Shown here piece by piece: positions 11,946 through 24,115 of a stretch of DNA of 64,000 nucleotides. The notes below the pieces were generated by a model. That model had not been told where the DNA came from, ran no database searches, and was given only the letters and a program-made list of their open reading frames with translations. Positions within the stretch are counted from its first letter, which is position 1, and each line of letters begins with the position of its first letter. The position numbers were made by a program, and so were the translations under genes. Source of the DNA: Saururus chinensis (lineage: Eukaryota > Streptophyta > Magnoliopsida > Piperales > Saururaceae); the NCBI GenBank assembly GCA_035235625.1, contig CP141146.1:27832501-27896500 (forward strand). The letters run 5' to 3'.

Positions 11946-13640
11946 CCAAGACCAAATCCCGCAGGATAACACCATGGCTAGACCAAGAAGGATGCTCAAT
12001 CGGTTACTTATCGACTGGCTAAAAAAAGGAACTTAATCCGTCGAAACCCTCAATCTCAAACTCGCAACATTTTTGAATTAGAGTTGCTTACAATTCAAGT
12101 TTATATTAAGTAACTTATCCATTTATAATTATGTTCAGAACTACTTCCGTCTTACATTCTTCAGCCAATAAAGCTAAAACTACACCTGTTCTGAAACTCC
12201 AATCCACAAAGGTAGCATTCTTTACTTAGCTCATCCCTCACCCTTACACTTACAATCTTACAGATCTCAGCATAGCCTTACTTGTCAAACTCAAATTCTA
12301 TACTCACACTCTTACCATCAAATACTTACGATCTTACATCTCACACAATACACCTTAAAACCAAATTGTTTTACTCGAACTCCTCAAATGAAACCCTTTA
12401 GACTTAAATCAAGTCATCAAACCCTTACTAATTCCTTACTTATTATTTTTTCATTACAATGAGTGTACAATTATGTTATTAACACTCACTAACTCATAAT
12501 CCCCCAAGACGCTCTGAACCTTAAGTCTTCTAAATTCTTGCATCCCCAAAGTCTTTCAGCTCATTGCTCCAACGTACCATTAGACTCAATCCAAATCAAT
12601 CCCCCAATCTCATCAAGTCCAACCTTCGCCCTTCAATGTTACATCTTCCCTCACTCGATATACAGTTGTAATTTTAACATCATAATCCTTGAAATACTCC
12701 TTTGACAAACTTACAATCAAATGCACGTGCTCATGCCCATCGACCATACACACCACTAGCCCACAATGAAGATCAATCACACACTTTGATCACATACATA
12801 TAATTCATCACAACTTACTACCATACCCTTAGTCTTCACTAACATATGCATAATTACATACATAAAATGTGCTCATTTAATCAGCATTTATCATGCAAAG
12901 CATTAAATTATCATCTTTTAACATGTTACTACATAATCAAAGCATGCTATCATGAAATTACGAGTTCAAGGTCCCCTACATTATAATCCACGTGAGATTG
13001 ATGGCGAGTACACGACGGTGGCAGCATTGAGGGCGAAATTTGTAGCCAAAAGCATTGCACTAAGAGAGTTGCTATCTCAAGAATTTTTAGAGATGATGGA
13101 ATTAATCTCAATAAGTTAGACTAATTTCACTCAAACTAAAGGTTGGACACACTAAGGCGGCCAGGCACAAGGTCGTGCCACTTGAAATAGCAAAAGTGAC
13201 CACATAATGGGTGGTGACTAATTGGAGATCGACCAACAGTTAAAAACACTTTTTTGGCCACAAGACGTTAAAATCGACCACGAACCACATCAAGCGGCAA
13301 CAATTTCGCATTGTCAAAACCTCACAACAAGGCAGAGGGCTTAGTTGTGTACTCATAGACATAGGAGAGATAGAATAGGCTTTAGCGGTCCTATTGCCTA
13401 GTGCTAGTGTTTTTTAATCGTCATACACCACAAAGGTAGTGCCTTTAACCTAAATTGCATGTGCAACACAAGTGTGCACAGAAGAAGCGGCATATGGGGG
13501 AGAATAGGTTGTCAGTCCATCCTGAAGCGACTCAAGCTGGTGGGAGCAAGATCCAACCACTCACGGGTAGGATTGGCTATCGAACAACATATGCATGTGC
13601 TATCACAGACAAACCCTAAAAAGGCTGGTCTTTTGGGGGT
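11946..13640. repeat. Dispersed repeat family D, copy 1
   Basis: Collinear with 49838-52640, starting at the shared AGGATAACACCATGGCTAG and including CTATCATGAAATTACGAGTT and GAGAGAGTTGCTATC-like blocks. This copy lacks the 1.24 kb solo LTR that splits copy 2, so it preserves the empty site near 13030. Non-coding, probably internal or LTR DNA of a degraded retroelement. Confidence 0.7.
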
Positions 13641-14796
13641 TGGGGTGGTCAAATAAGGAAGATGTGGGGTTCGCTAGTAGCAGTCTCCTAAACAAACTTG
13701 AGAGCATTAAGGGTAGGAGAAGGTGGCCGACAAAGGTGGTGATATCGCCAATCTCCACCCACAACCAAATCTATTGAGTCGGTGGTTGTGCATCAAGCAT
13801 GGCTTACATTGGAGGCTATGGTCAAGCCTTTGCTGGCATGAGGCCAGTGGCTGACAATACTCTTCCCCTTGGAAGGACAGGGAATCAAGGACTTTCCTGC
13901 AGGTTTTCGGTCGTGCATAACAAAAAGTGGGGCAGTAGAGGTAGAATCGGGTCAGAAGTGTTGGCCCTTGATGTTACTGGGCCGGGGCAGATCCCATGTT
14001 AATCGGACATGTGGCCCAAGTCCGTGCAATATCAAGCTGGACATGTTGGCTTGGGTTGGAGTGAGGCCCATCAGTGGCAGTCATAAATGTACCCCAAAGT
14101 TTAGGGGAATAGTGTGTGTAGAAGGCATGCAGAGGAGGCCGGGAGCGGCGCCCCCTTGCCGTTATTGGGTCAAGCCATCATTTGCAGCTATCCATGGAAG
14201 AACAGCCTATCAGAGAATTGAAGAAACCCAATTTAGCTGGGGCGAAGTGTGCTTGGTGTGGCAGACACGCATCGCCGAGCCACAATTGGCCAGAGGGGGC
14301 CAGGGGCTAGACCTAGAAGAAGACAGGACCTGGCAGTTGCCGGGTTGCAACAAGTCAAATAGACGTCGATGCGATGTCGTTCGACGTCCAACGACGGAGA
14401 ATGGACGCCGCCAGAGAAAAGGGCAAAATTTTCTCTGGCATGGGTCAGCTGATTGAGCAAAATGGGACTGATTGGGCAAGGGAGGCCAGACCTTGGCACC
14501 TCGCCATCGTTGACTTGAGGCAACAATCCAGAGGCCGATCAATGGGTGGCAGCTGACAGGGAAAGAAATCAATAAAAAAAAAATGAACTGAAGGGGGAAA
14601 ATTCCATCTGGATCGACATAGGGAAAAGGCGGTGATTTGGCCCTGGCAGTGGTTTTGCCGTCGCCAGGTCAGGGAAGGGCTGAAGGCCGGTCAGCAACTA
14701 TCGGCAATTGGCGGCACATCTGCAACTCGCAACGCACAAAAAAGGAAAAAATAGAAAAGGCCGGACGTAATTCTACCTCACGGAGGCGAAGGAGGT
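13641..14796 (+). pseudogene. GC-richer retroelement gag-like remnant
   Basis: The stretch at about 13955-14130 resembles 30020-30200, which follows the gag start of chromovirus 2 (shared TTGGCCCTTGATGT, GGACATGTGGCCCAAGT and TACCCCAAAG). Further on, near 14245-14300, one frame reads KCAWCGRHASPSHNW, loosely like a gag zinc knuckle that has lost its last Cys. The 195-codon open frame at 13869-14456 crosses these pieces in a different frame and I do not treat it as a gene. The hAT-like element 14805-17531 interrupts this block. Confidence 0.4.
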
Positions 14797-15181
14797 GTGG
14801 GGAGTATGACTTCTAACGAGCTGAGCCAGCTCGTCGAGCTGAACAGGCTCGGCTCGGTTCGGCTCGAATTTGGCTTGGCTTGAAGTGAGTTCAACTCGGG
14901 CTTAGCTCGAAGTGAGCTCGATTCGAGCTCGGTTCGAACTTGAATGTAAACGAGCTGATCTCAAACAGGGGCCAACTCGAATCGAATCGAATCAACTCAA
15001 AACCTGGTCGGTTCGGCTCGAAGCTCGGTTCAAACTCGACTCGATTTGTAATACCACTTCTTACATATTATACCCATATTATATAAATTTCTTAACTTTC
15101 ACCTTTCATGTACCCATAATATTTTATATTATTTTATAAAATATATATACTATATACACATTAATATATGGTATATAATAT

Positions 15182-15365
15182 GAGTCCCATTTATATGAGC
15201 CCGGGCTCATATACGCCTACATGAGCCCGAGCTTTTTGGGCCGTCGGATTTACATCTGGCAGCCCATAATACTCATGGGTTTAAATCCCTAAACCCTAAA
15301 CCCTAGGCCACAGAGCCTGGGCTCACGTAGGCGTATATGAGCCTTGGCTCATATAAACTTTTTCC
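15182..15365. mobile_element. Mutator-like foldback MITE, copy 2
   Basis: 184 bp, with the same ends as the copy at 11019 (GAGTCCCATTTATATGAGC ... GCTCATATAAACTTTTTCC) and a perfect 9 bp duplication ATATAATAT (15173-15181 and 15366-15374). The loop differs: it has lost the mirrored arm centre and instead contains a telomere-like CCCTAAA run. Confidence 0.85.
15288..15308. repeat. Telomere-type CCCTAAA run inside the MITE
   Basis: Reads CCCTAAACCCTAAACCCTA, two and a half units of the plant telomere repeat, exactly at the centre of the MITE where copy 1 has an unrelated loop. Confidence 0.75.
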
Positions 15366-16170
15366 ATATAATATAGTATATAATACCCATATTATATAAA
15401 TTTCTTAACTTTCACCTTTCATGCACTCATAATATTTTTATTATTTTATAAAATATATAATACTACATATACGTTAATATATGGTATATAATACCTATAT
15501 TATGATATTGTATTTCAAACAAATATAACTCCTACTACTAATAAAAATTGAGAATATAGGTATGCTAATTTTTTTATTCCTATTCTACCCTTATTCATCT
15601 ATATAATATTATTTAATTTTAAAATGCTACCTTTAATCATTCTAATCTTAACAAATATAAATATGTAATTTTGCTTGCATAATAAACATTCTTAATTCAA
15701 CCAATCATATTGGTTTAGAATTAGAGATTTAGTGAACTATATCTAGATTTTGCGTACATATATATCTAGTGAACCAAGTCTAGATTTTGCTGTTGAGTTC
15801 CAATTATATTAATTTTTCATTTTGCAGGCAATCTACACACCATGAAATATGTTATTATTGAAGTTCAAATAGTTCTCTCATCATGAATTTTTTTTGTAGT
15901 CACTAAAGTAATTAGATATGAAATATGTGAATAGGAGTTGTCATGACTTTGGTGACTAGTTCAGTTTTTTGTGGCTTATTATATGGGAAATTTTATATAA
16001 ATAATATTATAAAATAACTATCAAAATAACAGAGAGAGAAACATATTTAGCAATATGATATTCCTTTTCACCGACTAGGCGCTGACACATGTGTGGTTTA
16101 TTTAAATTTTTTTTCATAATTTCATCCTTTAGAAGGACGAAATAAGTATGCTTAAACCAATACAATGTAC

Positions 16171-16306
16171 TCACTTTTCTCTCTCCTCTCTCTATTCACT
16201 CTCTCTCCCCCCTCTCTCTATTCACTCTCTCTCTCTCTCTCCTTCTCTTTTGGTTATCTCTCTTCTCTTTCTCTTCTCTTTCTTTCTATTCTCTCTCTCC
16301 TCTCTT
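16171..16306. repeat. CT-rich low-complexity tract
   Basis: CTCTCTCC / TTCTCTCT runs. It is mirrored by the GA-rich tract at 16485-16842, so the two could pair on one strand. The Ser/Leu-rich open frames over both tracts are artefacts of the dinucleotide repeat. Confidence 0.8.
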
Positions 16307-16484
16307 CTAAAGGATGAAATCATGAAAAAAAATTTAAAATAATATTGATTTCGTCATTCACAAATACATTATATTTTATTTAAATTTTAATATATAATAT
16401 ATAAGTAAGAATAAATTAAATTAAATTAAATGTTTCTACTTTCTCCCCACTTCTCAGAGCTAGCTAAGGCTCACATCACACACA

Positions 16485-16842
16485 TGAGGGAGAGATAGGA
16501 AGAGAGAAAGAGAAATAAGAGAGAAGAGAGGAGAGAGAAGAGAAAGTGAAGAGAGAGAGGAGAGAGAATAAGAGAGATAGCCAGAAGAGAGAGGAGAGAG
16601 ATTAAATAGAGATATAGAGAGGAGAGAATGAATAGAGAGAGTGTGTGAAGAGAGAGGCAGAAGAGAGAGAGAAAGAGGGGAGAGAGAGGAGAGATAGCAG
16701 AAAGAGAGAGAGTGTGTGAATAGAGGAGAGAGGGAGGAGAGAGAGTGTGTGTGAAGAGAGAGAGGAGAGAGTGAAGAAAGAGATATAGAAGAGTGAGAGT
16801 GGAGAGAGGAAATCATAGAGGAGAGAGAGAAGAGAGGAGAAA
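16485..16842. repeat. GA-rich low-complexity tract
   Basis: GAGAGAGA / GAAGAGAG runs of about 360 bp, inverted relative to the CT-rich tract upstream. It contains no gene. Confidence 0.8.
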
Positions 16843-17539
16843 ATTATTTCATCCTTCCAAATGACGAAATCAGTACATTCATCTTTTAAAAGGACAAAAT
16901 TTAAAAGATGAAGTCAGTACATTATATTGATTTTGTTCTTTAGAAGAACGAAATTATAAAAAAATTTGAAAAAAAACCATGCAAGCACCAGTGCTTAGCT
17001 AGCACCTGCGTGGCAAAAAGGATACCATATCGGTAAATATTTTTCTCTCTCTGTTATTTAGGTAATTACTTTTATAATATTATTTATATGATTATATCTA
17101 TTATATGATATATTTGAATAATATTAGTTAAATTTTTGGTGACCAATGAAAACTTTTTGTAGGGTAATTTATTGACTCTTATTTTAACCATAGATTTGAA
17201 GTAATATTTACAACTTTAGTAGAATAGAATTATGTTTTTTTATATATTTTTTTATTTTTGTAATGTTGGTGTGATTATCTAAATTAATATATTTTTTATA
17301 GGAAAAAATAGTTTGGGTTGTAAATGGGATTTGAGCTCAATTCGAACATAGGTTCGAGTTGCCATAGTTTGTTTTCGAGCTCGAGCTGAAGTCGAGTTTC
17401 GAGTTTCTTGGCCAAACCAAGCTTGAGCTAGTCACCTAAATGTTCGATCGAGCTCGAGCCGAGCTGTCAAAAATCTAGCTCGAGTCAAAAAACTACAAAA
17501 CTTGGTTCGACTTGGCTTGTTAGCACCCTTAGTGGGGAG

Positions 17540-17948
17540 TCCAGGACAGCAGTGTCAGGAGGTGGTCATGGCTGAAGTGGAGCTGTGGCGGCGAGCTGGA
17601 GGCCATGTAGGCGGCAGCGGCTAATCGAGGAGAAGTAGGCAATTTTGTTGGGTTGAAACTAAAAATATAGGAAAGAGGGCGGCAGTTGAGGGGGCGAGGC
17701 CGGGGTGACGGCGGAGGCGGCGGTGCTAGACCGAGGCCGGACAGGAGGAAGCTGGCGGCCGACGTCGGCAGCCCCTCCGGCCTCACACAATGAAGGGTGT
17801 TCCACTTCACTATTCTGCCAACAGGTCGGGCACGCTTAGCACGCCCGATCCAATCTTTATTTTAAAAAAAAAAAAAATTCCCTTCTTTCCGTTTATGTTC
17901 TCCTTTGCCTCTCGTCCTTTTTTCCCCGTTTTCGTACCGAAAGTTTCG
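17540..17948. other. GC-rich stretch, unassigned
   Basis: Continuation of the GC-richer block on the far side of the hAT-like insertion (GGCGGCGG, GGCCGGGGTGACGG). It has no convincing protein signature and probably belongs to the same decayed retroelement DNA as 13641-14796. Confidence 0.35.
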
Positions 17949-18110
17949 TGGTACATCAAGGCCCATGACCTGCGACTAAGCACCATTCTTGACTCTTACG
18001 GTTACCAATATTGAGATCAATTAAGAAAAGATATTCTGAAGCACCCGATTTCCCTGTCGAGTATACGAGCAAAAAATTACAGAAAAATTGTAAAAAAATC
18101 AGGGATGTTA
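17949..18110 (-). repeat. LTR-like fragment family C, copy 1
   Basis: Shares AAGGCCCATGACCTGCGACTAA and the terminal GGGATGTTA with 30204-30383 and 52653-52852. On the minus strand the end reads TAACATCCCTGATTTTTT, like the start of a Ty3-type LTR. This copy has diverged in the middle and sits against the family X LTR. Confidence 0.5.
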
Positions 18111-19505
18111 ACGCTCCTCCTCGACTCTACAGCCGGCCACCGTCACTGGAAAATTATCTTCCTCTCCCTCTCGGTCAAGCTCTTCCTCTCGGTTAAGCTC
18201 TCCCTGAAAAAGCCTTAATTATTCCTTTTTATCGGAATAGAATTAGGGTTCCTAATCCCCTTAGAAGTTGGGCCAAAACCTCCTCAATTTGGTAATTTAA
18301 TTAGGCCTATAAAAATAGATTTTGTTACTTTAATTAATCGGGCTAGTATAGTGACTTAAATGGACAATTCGCGCATCTAATTCGGGTAAACGAGCCATGC
18401 ATATTATGTTCAACTTCGAAAGGTCATATCTCCCTCATCCAAACTTCGATTTGCGAATTTTTGGTGGAATTTATAACCTATTTTTGTCTACTTTCTATCC
18501 ATATAGGTCTCAACCACCAATTATAACTAATGATCAAGTTATTCTCACAAGAAGGTCAAGGGGTCCAACACCCTAATTTCCACATGGTCAACTTCGGAAA
18601 TTTAGAAAATTCTCGGATGTTACATTCTTCCCCCTAAAAAGGAATTGTATCCCTGTAATTCTCCAAGGCCAATACTATACAAGCTTGGCCCTGAGGGGCA
18701 CACTTGCCCCTTCTAGGGTTTCACATTAATCCCACTTAAGCGTCAGCTTCCGCTACGTACTAAAGTTTAAAGAATCATCACTAAGTAACATAACTCAGAG
18801 TGTGCACGTAAAAATACCTCTATGACAACCCTAGTCTCACGTCCCATACCATGAGTATTCATCACACCATAGAAGCAAATTTAACTATGCGCTAGCGCAA
18901 CGAACCTTGGAGCTATCCATTGACATAATGTGTCCCATATCACAAGTGTCTAATGGTTTCTTCTTGGTTGTTTCACGGCTCTTCTGCCATGAACACCTAG
19001 GGGTGCTTCTTTCCCAAAACCCATCCACCTCAACTAGATCATAAATTTTCAAACAGCATAAGACTTGCAGTTAGATAAATGACTCCGATACCAACTGTCC
19101 CAAATTTTTAAAAACCTTTTTAAATAACATGAACGGTAAGTTGCGAGAATTTTTTTCTTTTTTAAATACAAAACAAACCATTCGATTAAATATCTAGGTC
19201 ATGATAACTGGGGTTCACAAATACGAATATCGAATCATATGATATTATTACATGTCTCAAAAATTCATAAAGCATAGCTTATCCATCTAAGTACAATTTC
19301 GTCATTTGTCTGAAAATAAACAACTAAAATCACTCTCATGCTAAAGATATATTTACATACCAAAATTACATAAACGAGGAACTGCATCCCGTGCTCGTTA
19401 ATCCTGGTCTCACTTGTCGTTGCCTGGAGAGAACTTGCAACCAACCAAACCAAGAAAAATAACAACAGAACTTCTCCTCACTCAGGAGAAGAGCTTCAAA
19501 AAGGA
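18111..19505 (-). mobile_element. Short non-autonomous LTR element X1
   Basis: Minus-strand element. The 3' LTR part is 18111-18624 (minus strand starts TGTAACATCCGAGAATTTTC). The polypurine tract is CCTTTTTAGGGGGAAGAA (18625-18642). The internal region is only about 457 bp (18625-19081). The primer-binding site TTGGTATCGGAGTC (19081-19094) resembles the initiator-Met tRNA type, and the 5' LTR begins at 19096 with its end GGACA. No gag or pol is present. The internal region is collinear with that of X2 in both size and sequence, so the small size is a property of the family and not a private deletion. The upstream LTR part is lost in family B DNA. Confidence 0.7.
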
Positions 19506-22100
19506 TAAAAGGTTTTTATTAATATTTTCTGGATCGGGCCAACATCACCTGATGTTAGTTGCCTGCGTACTCATTAGACAACGTCTCTAATGTTTCCAAC
19601 AAGATCAAATATAGACATAGTTCATCCTAGAATCTACACTATCCTAAGAAGCATAGCATCACATATACAATGCTTAAGTATTTTTAACCAACCTACATTT
19701 TAAGCAAGTCCTTTAATCATTCCACTTGTTCTAGTTAACAATCAACAACAATTGATGTTATTAATTATCTCACAACTGTTGTTCAATAATTAATACCCTT
19801 CATCTTTTTAACCCAACTTTAGGTTTAATATAATATAAATATATATTCAATCGGAGATAACTCAACTCTCGAAGAAATCCCTAAACATAGGACTCCAACA
19901 TAGACTGCTTAACAGCAGCTTGACCTAAATCCCCAGGGCTGTCAATAGCCTACCACAAATCTAGAGAAGAGGATCACAACTGTGCTCATGGACACAGATT
20001 GGCGAGAAGCAAAAGCCTTCCATAATGTTCATATAACTCCGCTTTTAATACGCACTACATGGTCCTATGAAGACTTGCGAGAAACCCGTGGTAGAGACTT
20101 CGCTGGCCAATACCCAAACTGTCGTGGCAGTTGAGAAGTGTATCACAATCTCCACCATACCAACTCTGAGAGCAATATCTACAAAGACATAAATAATATA
20201 TAACCCATAGAAGCCTAGGGCCTTTATAACCACTGACTCCCCTGAACATTAGAAACTTAGACTAGATTTTTTTTGTCTAGCCAAGTATTTGCTCAACCAT
20301 TTGGGTCCTCTCCACCTTGTGAAGTGGCCCAATAAATTGCTCATCCAATGAGCTATGACTCAAAGAACATCCCCAAACCCTTATAGTCTCTATGAGACTA
20401 GTGTAAACTCCCATAACTACACTCGGTTCATGAACTAAAGTAAAATTCTATGTTAGGGCCCCGTTCACTCCATGAACTAGTCTTAAACCCTATTGAGGGT
20501 ATTTTAATCTTTATCTTGATTAGATGTTCTCCCCCTAATCCAAAGGCAACCAATATCTCTTGATTAATCTTTATTAATCTCAAGTTACCAATATAATTAA
20601 ATGCATCAATAATAAAAACTTGAATCAGATTAAGCAACATAAATAATATGCAGTTACACAAATGCATAAATAATAAACGGAGGCCCATTGCACTCATTTG
20701 CAAGGCTAGGTCTCAGTGATTTCTAGCCAGTGAATGTAAATAACTCTAATATGTCACGCGAGTTACATATGTAATACCTGAATGGATTGATGTATTGTAT
20801 TGTAGACACATGTAATAAGCTGCCTTAATCCCTAAAAATTGGGATTCTTTCCCTTGTATCCTATGACCTATAAAGGTCTTCGTGTCACCCACTAGTCGCA
20901 ACCATTCCATATGAAGCCATTTAACCATCAATATAGGGTACCTTAACTCTTGGTTAACAAGGTTATTCATTTCGACGGAAATGAAATATACTGCCCCTAA
21001 GGGCATTAGGGTAATTCTACCACTTGAGGTATGGTACCCTCCCTTGGGTCATCTTGGTCATCTCACTGCCCTTTTATTAATTTTAATTTGTTGCCCTCTC
21101 CTAAGGCTTCACTATCAAATCGACCCATGCTTCCATTCACATGAATGTGGGTGATCCTCTCAGAAAGGTATTTATGTCATTTTGTCTAAGGCTTTCCTAA
21201 ACTCTAATCGGTTCATAACTGAGCTTAAGGGTATTCTTTGATGTCATGTACCCAGGGTAATTTTCTTAGGGTTTAACGGGGTCATAAACACCTTGAATCG
21301 ACCCTAATAGTTTACCCTAACCCTAGGGGTACAATAGTCAATTATCCACTCACTCGGATTTTTCCTCACTACGTGGTTTGGCCTATATTTAGGGTACATA
21401 AACTATCACTGGAATGTTTCTCAATTTTTATATCTACTCATAGACCCCTGAACCGGAGCCCCTAATTCTAGTCATTAATCATCATTCTACGCTGCAACTC
21501 ACAAGGGCAAATTAGTCATTGTAAAACCTTTGGGATTTTCCCCCAATGTGAAACTTGGTCCAATCACTCGCCATGCTCCTCCAGTTGCTAAGTATTTTTC
21601 CAAAATTTTCTAACATCTAAACCACCCTGAACCGGAGTATGAAATGGGTAATTAAAGTAATTCATTAGATAATCGAACTAGGGGCAATGTGGCCATCTTA
21701 TTGATTTACTATTCTCATATAGTGCCCTACCTCTCTTAGGGTTAGGGGTATTCATTTATATGAAACAAGGTATACTACACCTAAGTGCATTAAAATAATT
21801 CTTTAATATTGAATATGGTCCTCTCCCTTGGGTCATACTAACCACATCACTTTCCTTCCTCATGTTTTAAATCACTGCACTCTCATGAGGATCCTCTCTC
21901 AAATCGGCTAATTATTCCATTCATGTGAAAGCGGGTTTGTCTGCTATAAAGTCATTCTTTCATTCTAATTAGAGCCTTCCTCAACTCAAATAGGTCCAAA
22001 ATAAAGCTCAAGGATACTCTTTAATGTCACGGACCTAAGGTAATTTTCCTGACATAAAATGAACCAACCTTTGTTCACAAATTGGCTCACACCCTAAACC
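19506..22100. repeat. Family B, copy 2 (left part)
   Basis: Joins the X1 LTR at a point equivalent to the join at 29370 in X2. Matches copy 1 over about 20020-21440 and then continues through degenerate internal repeats (AATTATCCACTCACTCGGATTTTTCC-type phrases recur near 21520 and 24150). The hAT-like element 22101-24107 interrupts it. Confidence 0.6.
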
Positions 22101-23578
22101 TAGGGGTGCTAATGAGCTGAGCTAGCTCATCGAGCAAAGGTGCCATGGATCGACTCGACTCGACTCAAAGTGGGTCAACTCGAACTCGACTCGAACACGA
22201 ATATGTTTTAGTTGAGTTCGAGCATACCTTGGCTTGACTCGAATGAAATTCACAAATATATTTTATAATATACATAAATACATAATAATACTTATGTAAA
22301 CATGTGCACAAATATAATTCCCAATTTATATTTATAAAATATACATATATATTACAAATTTATATGTTATTAATGAATGTATAATGTCTATGTATTGAGT
22401 ATTGGCTTATATCACAAATGATATATATTTTTGAGAAGTAAAGATTTAAAGACGCATTATACACATATGCCCATATGTGATATGTATTGAAATTTAGATA
22501 TATCATAAAATAAAATTTAATAAAGTATATACATATAGAGTACAACCAAGAAAATTATTTGTTACTACATATCAAACAGTATGTTAATAGAAAATATGTT
22601 ATGGCCATATTATTTACTATCTTTACATATCAAACAAAATATGAGATATCTTTTCAAATTTTCTATGAAGATTACTATTTGAATCCTTAGAAATTCGAAT
22701 TTTACAATAATTTTCTATATATTTTTTAGCATTGAGTCATGGAGTCTCTTTTTTTTCCCCCATAAAATTAAGGTAATTTATATTTATTTGGGATGGGTCC
22801 AAGATGATAAGACATCAAGTTTATGTTCCCATATACTAAAATTCGACTCGACCTGACTCCTTAGCACCCCTACACATTACACATAATATAAATTATTTGG
22901 AAATAAATGTTTGAAAGAGACATAATATACATATATTATATATGAGATATTTACTTAAATCTATATTTATGTATAATAGATATAAATGATATGCATTAAT
23001 ATATGATATCTCATATACACAAATGTAGTTAACCACAAAGGCACTAATTTTTTCTTTTGGTGGTTATAAGATGACACTTAAAGTAAGAAGTGAATACAAA
23101 GATTTAGAAAATTTAGGTTATCAAATAATAAATATATTTCATACAACCAAAAGAAGGTTAGAGTACGAAGAAGAGATTATGGTGCCACATACACATAAAG
23201 TATATATGTGCTTATTATATGTTCATACAAATACATATGTGCTAATAACAGTGACATGTTTATAGAAGACTACTAAAAGTTGCATATGTGGTTAAACATA
23301 CAAACACAAGATATAGCATAACAACAAATGAAAATATTGGAAAAGAAAGCTAATATATAACTACATAATATTATTTATACTTTAGTTAATTTATGAGCTT
23401 TTAGTAAATGATGACAATTATGTACAATACTGTATATATAAATGCTCCATTTGTCCTACATTAATAGCTCCATTTAGTTTTTAAAAATAAATTAAAATCA
23501 TTCATTTTTTTAAAAACCAAATGGAGCTATTAATTTAAGATGGAGGGAGTATTTGATAATATTATTTTTTACCAAGCA

Positions 23579-23635
<57 letters not shown>

Positions 23636-24107
23636 TGTAGTGAGGTAGAAATATTAATTAAGTTTTTGCACTCATTTTCATGCATTAAAATATATGATCA
23701 ATATAAAGAAGTACAAATATTATTTAAAATAACATGGGCCAAGTATACAACTTTACTGACAGAGTGATAAAATTATATTTGATAAAAAAATGTATATAAA
23801 TTATGCAAACATCATATTTATTTGATAGAATGCTTGACACAAAAGGCGTTATAGGTGTTGTGGTCAAGGAGATTGTTTTTTTGGCAATGTCACAAGCTAG
23901 CCAAATTTGAGCTAAATTATGAGGTCACTGCATACTGATTCAAGCTCGAGCATGAGTCATGTTTCTGGTTTCCTTCTTCAATCGAGCTCGAGCTGGATGA
24001 TTGGCAGCTTGATTGAGTTTGAGCTGAGCTCAAGCTGATACCCAAAACTATATGTTTGAGCCAAGTTAACCCAAAACTCGACTCAACTCAGCTCGTTAGC
24101 ACCCCTA
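22101..24107. mobile_element. hAT-like non-autonomous element 2
   Basis: Same family as 14805-17531. The left end is TAGGGGTGCTAATGAGCTGAGC and the right end GCTCGTTAGCACCCCTA. The flanks CCTAAACC (22093-22100) and TCTAAACC (24108-24115) match at 7 of 8 bases, an aged 8 bp duplication. GAGCTCGA-like subterminal words are dense at both ends. An additional right-type end (TTAGCACCCCTA, 22861-22872) lies inside. The interior is AT-rich with an (AT)n tract and no transposase. Confidence 0.75.
23583..23632. repeat. (AT)25 microsatellite
   Basis: Fifty bases of uninterrupted AT dinucleotide inside hAT-like element 2. The Tyr-Ile repeat open frame across it is an artefact. Confidence 0.95.
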
Positions 24108-24115
24108 TCTAAACC

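Larger units (their letters stand above)
15067..15490. repeat. Direct repeat of about 115 bp split by a MITE
   Basis: The phrase from CCCATATTATATAAATTTC to TTAATATATGGTATATAATA occurs at about 15072-15180 and again at about 15382-15494, with the MITE between. The element was internally duplicated and the MITE landed at the edge of one copy; its own duplication ATATAATAT is part of the repeat. Confidence 0.7.
15995..17089. mobile_element. Nested element with terminal inverted repeats
   Basis: ATATAAATAATATTATAAAA on the left is mirrored by TTTTATAATATTATTTATAT on the right. The inverted similarity continues through AACAGAGAGAGAAA and AGCAATATGATATTCCTTTT, about 95 bp or more per arm. Inside are several copies of a second palindrome, ATTTCRTCCTTTAGAAGGAYGAAAT, in whole or in part. 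No target-site duplication could be resolved in the AT-rich flanks. There is no transposase. The superfamily is unassigned. Confidence 0.6.
14805..17531. mobile_element. hAT-like non-autonomous element 1
   Basis: Flanked by a perfect 8 bp duplication, GTGGGGAG (14797-14804 and 17532-17539), the size typical of hAT transposition. The ends are imperfect inverted repeats: TATGACTTCTAACGAGC on the left and GTTAGCACCCTTA on the right. Both subterminal regions are crowded with GAGCTCGA / TCGAGC words in opposite orientations, the kind of subterminal repeat hAT transposases bind. No transposase frame is present in the 2,727 bp. It carries a nested MITE (15182-15365) and a nested inverted-repeat element (15995-17089). 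Confidence 0.8.

Noticed and set aside
13869..14456. 195-codon open frame as a gene
   Set aside because: It crosses segments that match gag-region DNA in another frame, has no signature, and sits in a decayed retroelement block cut by a transposon.
16148..16816. Ser/Leu-rich open frames on both strands
   Set aside because: They follow the CT and GA microsatellites; no start context or conservation.
22091..22100. Interstitial telomere repeats at ACCCTAAACC (also 7881-7890 and 21300-21315)
   Set aside because: Single CCCTAAA-like words recurring as part of family B; only the run at 15288-15308 is a true multi-unit match.
23540..23767. Open frame with Tyr-Ile repeats
   Set aside because: Produced by the (AT)25 tract.
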